A DNA stretch of 7,141 nucleotides. Source: JABIDZ01 sp964402905. Lineage in GTDB: Archaea > Iainarchaeota > Iainarchaeia > Iainarchaeales > JAAZKV01. The notes below the pieces were generated by a model. It was not told the DNA's origin. It saw nothing but the letters and a program-made list of their open reading frames with translations, and did not search any database. The translations under genes were made by a program, and so were the position numbers. Location: contig CAYODU010000033.1 of NCBI GenBank assembly GCA_964402905.1, positions 1 to 7,141 on the forward strand, read 5' to 3'. Numbering within the stretch: position 1 is the stretch's first letter; the number at the start of each line of letters is the position of its first letter. This document shows, in pieces, positions 1 through 4,416 of the stretch.

Positions 1-418
1 TAACCAGCACGGCACCATTCATGAGTGCTGCTCCGCTGAGCATTGTTGTCATTAGCGTTTCGTGTCCGGGTGCATCAACAAAACTCACAATTCTTTTTGA
101 GATTACTGTTCCTTCTTTTGGATCAGTTCCATACACTTCTCCGCTATGAGTTTTCAATTTGTAAAAAGTTGCATCAGCATAACCTAGTCTAATTGATATT
201 CCTCTCTTCATTTCTTCGCTGTGTGTATCACACCATTTTCCGGTTAGAGCTTTTGTAAGAGAAGTTTTACCATGATCAACATGTCCAATCATACCAATAT
301 TTATTTCTGGTTGAGTGCTTTCGCTATTCATTTTATCAGTTGAAGCAGAAATGCTTTTTTTGCTTTTCTTCGTGCTTTTTTTAGCAACGATTTTTTCGCT
401 TTTCTTTTCCTTTTTCAT
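1..418 (-). CDS. eif2g: Translation initiation factor aIF2, gamma subunit (N-terminal 139 residues, cut by window edge)
   Basis: This is the GTPase subunit of archaeal initiation factor 2, which carries methionyl initiator tRNA to the small ribosomal subunit in the cytoplasm. Translating the reverse strand from the ATG at 418-416 gives an open frame to the window edge. Visible motifs are the P-loop GHVDHGKT (residues 45-52), the switch I segment RGISIRLGY (72-80), which is very characteristic of eIF2-gamma, and DAPGHETLM (115-123). The NKxD motif and beta-barrel domains lie beyond the edge; the family is usually about 410 residues. Residues 1-38 form a lysine- and serine-rich extension ahead of the G domain. 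An internal ATG (M30) could be an alternative start, but the AGGTG site 6 bases before the first ATG favours M1. Residues 83-108, where the family usually has a four-cysteine zinc knuckle, contain no cysteine. The family call is very secure. Confidence 0.96.
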   Translation of the reverse strand, partial: MKKEKKSEKIVAKKSTKKSKKSISASTDKMNSESTQPEINIGMIGHVDHGKTSLTKALTGKWCDTHSEEMKRGISIRLGYADATFYKLKTHSGEVYGTDPKEGTVISKRIVSFVDAPGHETLMTTMLSGAALMNGAVLV

Positions 419-424
419 TTTTAA

Positions 425-429
425 CACCT
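425..429 (-). promoter_or_regulatory. Shine-Dalgarno site of aIF2-gamma
   Basis: AGGTG on the minus strand lies 6 bases before the ATG at 418. It supports the long, lysine-rich N-terminus of aIF2-gamma over the internal methionine at residue 30. Confidence 0.7.
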
Positions 430-452
430 AAAAAAAAGAAAATAAATTCTAC

Positions 453-460
453 TTTTTATA
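453..460 (-). promoter_or_regulatory. Possible archaeal TATA box for aIF2-gamma
   Basis: The minus strand reads TATAAAAA here, preceded by a purine-rich stretch (GGAAAGTAAG) that could act as a BRE. Transcription starting about 25 bases downstream would begin near 430, just ahead of the Shine-Dalgarno site at 429-425, giving a very short leader. The 111-base gap between S6e and aIF2-gamma also fits a separate promoter. The call rests on sequence resemblance alone. Confidence 0.45.
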
Positions 461-505
461 GAACTTACTTTCCTTTTTCTTTTAATGCTTTGCTTTCAAT
501 TTTTC

Positions 506-522
506 AAACAATTTAATTGTTT
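506..522 (-). repeat. Short inverted repeat after S6e
   Basis: AAACAATT and AATTGTTT are perfect 8-base arms around one central base, starting 7 bases after the S6e stop codon. Both arms are AT-rich and no long T tract follows on the minus strand, so terminator function is doubtful. It could be a weak 3' end or a chance palindrome in AT-rich sequence. Confidence 0.3.
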
Positions 523-529
523 TTTGTGT

Positions 530-1003
530 TTAGTGCCTTAATTTTTTTGTTGGAGCATCGCCTAAAGCCTCGCTTCCTGCCATTTCAAGACTCTTCTTAA
601 TTGCTTTTTCTTTTGCAGAAAGATCTTCTTCAGGATTCTTTTCTCCTTTTCCTAGCACTTGCTCAATCTTTATTGAGCCTTCTTTTGTTACTACGAGGTT
701 TAGCTGTGTAATGTCACTGGCAATTGTGTTTCCTCTTACAGAAACTCTTTTTCGCTCACCTTTTCTACTTGCCTTGAAGCCAAGTCCACCGGAAGTAAGA
801 ATTTTTTTTCTTGCTATTCCGCTAAGAGACTTGTTCATTGGGAAACCGTCTTTATCGCTTCCACCAGTGATTTTTGCTTCAAAGCCAGTTAAACCCAGCG
901 CATCCAATTTAACAGTTTCACCGATTTTTTTTCCGGCAAAATTTGTTTCGTCTGAGGATGCACTATATGCTTTTCCAGACTTTGTGCTTACAACGAACTT
1001 CAT
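530..1003 (-). CDS. rps6e: Small-subunit ribosomal protein S6e (eS6)
   Basis: The 157-residue product is a structural protein of the archaeal 30S subunit. The family hallmarks are GGSDKDGFPM (residues 47-56) and the basic segment GERKRVSVRGNTI (82-94), both typical of eS6. The ATG start is fixed by a GGAGG site 7 bases upstream. Archaeal members are usually about 125-130 residues; this one carries about 30 extra C-terminal residues (roughly 120-157), which are charged, probably helical, and end in KKLRH. The gene follows aIF5B by 45 bases and is probably co-transcribed with it. aIF2-gamma comes next, after a longer gap. The ribosomal identity is very secure; the role of the tail is unknown. 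Confidence 0.97.
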   Translation of the reverse strand: MKFVVSTKSGKAYSASSDETNFAGKKIGETVKLDALGLTGFEAKITGGSDKDGFPMNKSLSGIARKKILTSGGLGFKASRKGERKRVSVRGNTIASDITQLNLVVTKEGSIKIEQVLGKGEKNPEEDLSAKEKAIKKSLEMAGSEALGDAPTKKLRH

Positions 1004-1010
1004 TTTAATT

Positions 1011-1015
1011 CCTCC
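1011..1015 (-). promoter_or_regulatory. Shine-Dalgarno site of S6e
   Basis: GGAGG on the minus strand lies 7 bases before the ATG at 1003. It is a full match to the core anti-Shine-Dalgarno complement and fixes the S6e start. Confidence 0.85.
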
Positions 1016-1048
1016 ATAATATTAATCAATTTTTATCTTTGCTTGATT

Positions 1049-2800
1049 TTAATTTTCATTCACTTCTTTTTTCCTTTTATCTTTTATTGCTTCAAATAAT
1101 TTTTTTTCTTCTCCGCTTAATTCATCAATGTATTTTTCTATGCTACAATATTGTGAAAGGGGTATGCATGAATATAATTTATCGCCTTCAAAAATATTTT
1201 TTCCAACACTACCTTTATCTATTGCGAGAGCGATTTCGTCTCCTTTCTTTGCTTCTTTAATATTTTCTCCGTTGTTTTGTATTCCTGTTGCTTCTCCGAT
1301 TATTTCTCCTTTTTTATTCATTATTTTCCAGCCTTCTTTTAATTTGCCTTCATTTACTCTTACTCCCACTATTGCTGGTTTATTGTTTCTGAATACTTTT
1401 CCGCGTAAAACCTCTATTTCAACGGGCCAGACAAGGCAACCCATTTCAATTTCTTTTGAAGCGTTCTTTGTTTTTTCTCTCCACTCATTATAATTTTCTA
1501 TAAGTTTGTAAATAACTTTTTCGCAGAACACTTTAACTCCTCTTAATTCACTTTCTTTTTCAGCTTCTTTTTCAATACTAACATTAAATCCCATTACACA
1601 TGCGAGTAAAGCATCTTCGCACATCATTGAGGCAGCGCCCATAACATCTTTTCTTGTAATGTTTCCAATATCGGCTTTTCTTATTGGAATATTATTTTGT
1701 TTTAATAGTTCTGTAAGTGCTTCCAGCGAACCTATCGCATCAGCTTTAATTATTATTCCATTTGTGTTTGATTCAAAAGTTGTTTCCTTTAATTCTTTTT
1801 CAAGTTCTTTTATTTCTTCTTCGCTTTTTATTACAACAAGTGTAGAACCAACTAGTACTTCATCTAAATTTGGTGCCGCTATTTTTACTCCTGATGCAGC
1901 AAAAACTTCTTTTACTGAAGAAAATTTTTCTTTTGTATCCCGCATTTCCTGTAGGGGTTTTGGTTCTAGGAGAGCCCTTACTTTTGTTCTAATAACTCCA
2001 TTTTTTCCTAGTACTCCTATTTCATCATTAACACTTATTTTTCCTTGGTAAAGAATAACATCAATTGTTTTTCCTAGTCCCTTTTCTTCTTTTGCTTCGA
2101 GTACAGCAGCTCTACCTGTTTCGTTCTCATTTATTTGTAATTCTTTTTCAAGATATTTTTGTGATAATCCAGCTAGTAAAGCAAGTATTTCAGGCAAACC
2201 CTCTTTTGTTTTTGCAGAACAAGGAACAATTGGTATTTGTTTTCCAAATTCGCATCTATCAAAGCGTTCGCTTGGAAAACCATGTTTGTACATTTCTCCA
2301 ACAAGTGTGTAAAGTTTTTCATCAAGAAGCTTTTTTGTATTTTCATTTTGCTGGGATAGATTAAATAAAAAACTCCCTTCTTTTGAAGCATAGAAATTCA
2401 GTAAATCAATTTTGTTCATAGCTATTATGAAAGGAACTTTATTTGCTTTTAGTATTTCAATTGCTTCTATTGTTTGTGGTTGAAGTCCTTGCGTTGCATC
2501 AACAACTAATATTGCGAGGTCAGCAATGCTTCCCCCCCTTTTTCTTAGATTAGAAAAAGCTTCGTGTCCAGGAGTATCAATTACAAGTAAACCCGGTATT
2601 TTCAAATCAAAGCCAAACTGGGTAAGGAGTTTTCCTGCAATTTTGCTTATTGATTCCAATGGAATTTCTGTTGCACCGATATGCTGTGTTATTGCGCCCG
2701 CTTCTTTTGCTGCTACTCTTGTAGATCTAATCGAATCAAGCAAACTGGTTTTTCCATGGTCAACATGTCCCAGCACAGTTATTATCGGTTGTCTAATCAT
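1049..2800 (-). CDS. infB: Translation initiation factor aIF5B (archaeal IF2-like GTPase)
   Basis: This 583-residue GTPase promotes ribosomal subunit joining and stabilises initiator tRNA, and is the universal IF2/eIF5B homologue. Motifs are P-loop GHVDHGKT (11-18), switch I region ITQHIGATEIP (37-47), DTPGHEAF (75-82), NKID (129-132) and SAK (195-197). Domains II to IV and the C-terminal helices follow, with no intein. Its length matches compact archaeal members (about 590-600) and lacks the long N-terminus of eukaryotic eIF5B. The frame is open upstream to 2905, but that part overlaps ndk in another frame and gives only a lysine/arginine-rich shadow. The ATG at 2800 places MIRQPIITVLGH at the N-terminus, as expected. 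It starts 4 bases after the ndk stop; GTGAT at 2808-2804, overlapping that stop, may be its ribosome binding site. A GTG at 2812 is a less likely start. Confidence 0.97.
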   Translation of the reverse strand: MIRQPIITVLGHVDHGKTSLLDSIRSTRVAAKEAGAITQHIGATEIPLESISKIAGKLLTQFGFDLKIPGLLVIDTPGHEAFSNLRKRGGSIADLAILVVDATQGLQPQTIEAIEILKANKVPFIIAMNKIDLLNFYASKEGSFLFNLSQQNENTKKLLDEKLYTLVGEMYKHGFPSERFDRCEFGKQIPIVPCSAKTKEGLPEILALLAGLSQKYLEKELQINENETGRAAVLEAKEEKGLGKTIDVILYQGKISVNDEIGVLGKNGVIRTKVRALLEPKPLQEMRDTKEKFSSVKEVFAASGVKIAAPNLDEVLVGSTLVVIKSEEEIKELEKELKETTFESNTNGIIIKADAIGSLEALTELLKQNNIPIRKADIGNITRKDVMGAASMMCEDALLACVMGFNVSIEKEAEKESELRGVKVFCEKVIYKLIENYNEWREKTKNASKEIEMGCLVWPVEIEVLRGKVFRNNKPAIVGVRVNEGKLKEGWKIMNKKGEIIGEATGIQNNGENIKEAKKGDEIALAIDKGSVGKNIFEGDKLYSCIPLSQYCSIEKYIDELSGEEKKLFEAIKDKRKKEVNEN

Positions 2801-2803
2801 TGA

Positions 2804-2808
2804 ATCAC
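2804..2808 (-). promoter_or_regulatory. Possible ribosome binding site of aIF5B overlapping the ndk stop
   Basis: GTGAT on the minus strand matches the 3' half of the full complement GGAGGTGAT. It sits 3 bases before the aIF5B ATG and contains the ndk TGA stop (2807-2805). The arrangement suggests translational coupling of ndk and aIF5B. The match is short. Confidence 0.4.
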
Positions 2809-3350
2809 TCACTTTTTTTCTTCTCCTCTTTCTCTTTTGCATACTCTTCTTGTAGACTCTTAACTTCTTTGTCAACCACATCATACTTTCCTTTTTCAGA
2901 AGCACAATAAATCCAGTTGAAATTTAGTTTATCATATTCAAGTAATTCTTCTTCCTTGAAAAAACGATTTATTTCATTTCTTGCAGCCTCTTCATTTTCT
3001 GATGCGTGGATAAGATTTGTTTGTACGCTCATAGAATAGTCTCCTCTTATTGTTCCGGGAGCAGCAGTTCTTCCGCAAGTATCTCCAACCATTTGTCTTA
3101 CAACATTAACAGCATCTTTTCCTTCTAGTACAATTAGCACGCAGGGTATGCTTGTCATGTAGTCAAGTAATTCATGATAAAATGGTTTTTCTTTTAGGTG
3201 AACATAATGGTCTTTAAGTTGGTAAACTTTTAGTCTCTCCATTTTCAAACCAATTATTTTCAGTCCCTTGTCCTCGAAACGGTGTATTACTCTTCCGATT
3301 AAACTTCGGTTTACACCATCGGGTTTAATTATTATCAGTGTTCTCCGCAT
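2805..3350 (-). CDS. ndk: Nucleoside diphosphate kinase
   Basis: The enzyme transfers the gamma phosphate of ATP to other nucleoside diphosphates through a phosphohistidine intermediate. The 181-residue product shows RTLIIIKPDGV (3-13), the TIRGDY segment (100-105), and the active-site motif NLIHASEN (112-119) with catalytic H115. The more usual residue after HAS is Asp; here it is Glu. The kinase fold should end near the NWIY segment at about residue 150. The remaining roughly 25 residues are a Lys/Glu-rich tail, longer than the usual 140-155 residue family length. The frame opens upstream at a TTG (3365), but the GGAG site for the ATG at 3350 lies inside that stretch, so the ATG is preferred. 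ndk sits between L24e and aIF5B, its common archaeal position. Confidence 0.96.
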   Translation of the reverse strand: MRRTLIIIKPDGVNRSLIGRVIHRFEDKGLKIIGLKMERLKVYQLKDHYVHLKEKPFYHELLDYMTSIPCVLIVLEGKDAVNVVRQMVGDTCGRTAAPGTIRGDYSMSVQTNLIHASENEEAARNEINRFFKEEELLEYDKLNFNWIYCASEKGKYDVVDKEVKSLQEEYAKEKEEKKKSE

Positions 3351-3359
3351 CAAATCACG

Positions 3360-3363
3360 CTCC
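3360..3363 (-). promoter_or_regulatory. Shine-Dalgarno site that decides the ndk start
   Basis: The minus strand reads GGAGCGTGAT, one inserted base away from the ideal GGAGGTGAT, with GGAG 9 bases before the ATG at 3350. It overlaps the upstream in-frame TTG at 3365, which argues against that TTG as the start. Confidence 0.7.
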
Positions 3364-3385
3364 AATTAATTTTTTTAAAATTATT

Positions 3386-3589
3386 TTACTTTTTTTCACT
3401 TGCTTTTGTTGCTTGTTTTATTTTGTTGTGTTCTGCTGTCCACTTTGTATTAACTGGTTTTCTTTTTAATCCAATCAAATTTTTTTCGCATTTGCTTGAA
3501 CAAAAGTAAAAAACCGTTCCATCTTTTTTTGCAAATAATTTTCCAAAACCAACTTTTAGTTCGTCTCCGCAAAAACTACATTTAACCAT
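3386..3589 (-). CDS. rpl24e: Large-subunit ribosomal protein L24e (eL24)
   Basis: This 67-residue zinc-ribbon protein belongs to the archaeal 50S subunit. The two cysteine pairs C4-x2-C7 and C30-x3-C34 should bind one zinc ion. The segments KKDGTVFYFCSSKCEKN (21-37) and KRKPVNTKWT (43-52) are typical of the family. A GAGGTGA site lies 4 bases before the ATG. The last 15 residues are lysine-rich and probably disordered or in contact with rRNA. The gene is 94 bases downstream of S28e, the longest gap among L7Ae, S28e, L24e, ndk and aIF5B, and 35 bases before ndk. Confidence 0.97.
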   Translation of the reverse strand: MVKCSFCGDELKVGFGKLFAKKDGTVFYFCSSKCEKNLIGLKRKPVNTKWTAEHNKIKQATKASEKK

Positions 3590-3593
3590 ATTT

Positions 3594-3600
3594 TCACCTC
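3594..3600 (-). promoter_or_regulatory. Shine-Dalgarno site of L24e
   Basis: GAGGTGA on the minus strand is 4 bases before the ATG at 3589, a seven-base match to the extended complement GGAGGTGA. Confidence 0.8.
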
Positions 3601-3672
3601 AAAAAATATTTTTTTCCTGAAAGCAATTCTTCAATTTTTTTTGCTTTTTCAAAAAAGAATTTAAGGAAAATA

Positions 3673-3692
3673 AAAGCTTTTTTCTAAGCTTT
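3673..3692 (-). terminator. Possible hairpin at the S28e 3' end (terminator or attenuator)
   Basis: AAAGCTT and AAGCTTT form perfect 7-base arms around a 6-base loop. The S28e TAG stop (3686-3684) lies partly in the loop and partly in one arm. A T-rich stretch follows on the minus strand, including six Ts at 3656-3651. Archaeal RNA polymerase stops mainly at T tracts, so partial termination between S28e and L24e is plausible. The genes beyond are normally in the same operon, so complete termination is unlikely. Confidence 0.3.
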
Positions 3693-3893
3693 AATTTCCT
3701 TTGCTTCTCTTTCTGTATCAAGCAAAATAATTACATCGCCTTTTTTTATGCTTCCAAGCGCATTTCTTCTTTTTATTCGTCCCTTCTCTGGGCCATCAAG
3801 AATTCTGCATAGTATTTGAGTTATTTCTCCGTGTACTCCGGTTGATTTAACAACTTCAACTACTTCTGCAGGTGTTCCTTTATCATCGCTCAT
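3684..3893 (-). CDS. rps28e: Small-subunit ribosomal protein S28e (eS28)
   Basis: The 69-residue product is a small OB-fold ribosomal protein near the mRNA exit region of the 30S subunit. Family features are TPAEVVEVV (7-15), the strand segment QILCRILDGPEKGRIKRRN (26-44) and the diagnostic C-terminal motif DTEREAKEI (59-67), which corresponds to the S28e signature. Its length is normal. It begins 8 bases after the L7Ae stop, and its AGGTGG site overlaps that stop codon, suggesting coupled translation of the two ribosomal proteins. Confidence 0.97.
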   Translation of the reverse strand: MSDDKGTPAEVVEVVKSTGVHGEITQILCRILDGPEKGRIKRRNALGSIKKGDVIILLDTEREAKEIKA

Positions 3894-3897
3894 TTAA

Positions 3898-3903
3898 CCA
3901 CCT
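3898..3903 (-). promoter_or_regulatory. Shine-Dalgarno site of S28e overlapping the L7Ae stop
   Basis: The minus strand reads TAGGTGG, where TAG (3904-3902) ends L7Ae and AGGTGG serves S28e, 4 bases before its ATG. Confidence 0.75.
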
Positions 3904-4261
3904 ATTTTTTTAATTCTCTTATTTTTGCTGCCAAGCCTTTTATTGCATCTTCTGCACCGCTCTCAATTATTGCGATTGCACTTGTAGCTGTTCTCAAATT
4001 AGCTTTTTCTCCGAGTTCTTTTTTCGTAGCAATATAGCTGTAGGGAACATTTTTTTCTTCGCAAAGCAAAGGCAAATGCATAACAAGTTCTTTTGGATTT
4101 ACATCCTCAGCTATAACTACTAGTTTAGCTGTTTGTCTTTCAATTGCTTTTGTTACTTCATTTAAACCAGCCTTTATTTTTCCTTTAGCTGATTTCTCAA
4201 TTATTTCAATAGTTTGTTTTCTTAGTTCATCTGTTAACTGTACCTTTATATAATCCGCCAT
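3902..4261 (-). CDS. rpl7ae: Ribosomal protein L7Ae (eL8), kink-turn RNA-binding protein
   Basis: The 119-residue protein binds kink-turn RNA. In archaea it is a 50S ribosomal protein and also a core subunit of box C/D and H/ACA guide RNPs and of RNase P. The RNA-contact motif GLNEVTK (32-38) matches the usual G-x-N-E-x-T-K, and AKLVVIAEDVNP (45-56) and HLPLLCEEKNVPY follow, as in other members. The frame extends upstream to a TTG at 4339, adding 26 residues that have no family counterpart and no ribosome binding site. The ATG at 4261 has a near-ideal GGAGGTG site 6 bases ahead and gives the standard length. It is the first gene of the ribosomal operon. Confidence 0.97.
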   Translation of the reverse strand: MADYIKVQLTDELRKQTIEIIEKSAKGKIKAGLNEVTKAIERQTAKLVVIAEDVNPKELVMHLPLLCEEKNVPYSYIATKKELGEKANLRTATSAIAIIESGAEDAIKGLAAKIRELKK

Positions 4262-4267
4262 AAAAAA

Positions 4268-4274
4268 CACCTCC
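4268..4274 (-). promoter_or_regulatory. Strong Shine-Dalgarno site of L7Ae
   Basis: GGAGGTG on the minus strand is separated by six Ts from the ATG at 4261. It is the best ribosome binding site in the window and fixes the L7Ae start. Confidence 0.88.
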
Positions 4275-4286
4275 ACATCAACGCCC

Positions 4287-4317
4287 AGCCTGAGTTTTTC
4301 AACTAAGACTTTAGGCT
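4287..4317 (-). promoter_or_regulatory. Potential hairpin in the L7Ae leader
   Basis: In the transcript sense, AGCCT (4317-4313) can pair with AGGCT (4291-4287). Within it, AGTT-GAAA-AACT (4304-4293) forms a four-pair stem closed by a GNRA-type loop. The two stems are separated by an asymmetric internal loop of 8 bases on one side and 1 on the other. The structure ends 12 bases before the L7Ae Shine-Dalgarno site. I could not fit a proper kink-turn (tandem G-A pairs beside a three-base bulge), so its function is open. Confidence 0.3.
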
Positions 4318-4366
4318 CTGTTTCATTGGCAGAAACCAAGTTCTGTTAAATAAAATTTCCGAAGAA

Positions 4367-4380
4367 ACCTTTAAAAAGGT
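4367..4380 (-). promoter_or_regulatory. Possible promoter (TATA-like) element of the L7Ae operon
   Basis: The minus strand reads ACCTTTTTAAAGGT, a palindrome whose AT core resembles an archaeal TATA box. It lies in the 155-base gap between the large upstream gene and L7Ae. Transcription from about 4345 would give a leader of roughly 85 bases. The same palindrome, with its T run, might instead mark the 3' end of the upstream transcript. A second AT-rich candidate (TTTTATTTAA, about 4354-4345) is nearby. Confidence 0.35.
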
Positions 4381-4416
4381 GGGTTTTTTGGCTTACTTTG
4401 AGCTTGATTATTTTGC

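Noticed and set aside
2532..2538. Run of seven Cs (seven Gs on the coding strand) in aIF5B as a frameshift or phase-variation site
   Set aside because: The frame is intact and the run encodes the conserved RGGS segment of the G domain, so it is ordinary coding sequence.
711..2855. Plus-strand open frames opposite S6e and aIF5B
   Set aside because: They are hydrophobic antisense translations of lysine/glutamate-rich genes, rich in Phe, Leu and Ser, with no support of their own.
2801..2905. Longer aIF5B beginning inside ndk
   Set aside because: The added residues are a basic, low-complexity translation of the ndk 3' end in another frame; the family begins close to MIRQPIITVLGH.
4262..4339. 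N-terminal extension of L7Ae from a TTG at 4339
   Set aside because: The ATG at 4261 has an almost perfect Shine-Dalgarno site and gives the normal family length. The extension has no ribosome binding site and no counterpart in the family.
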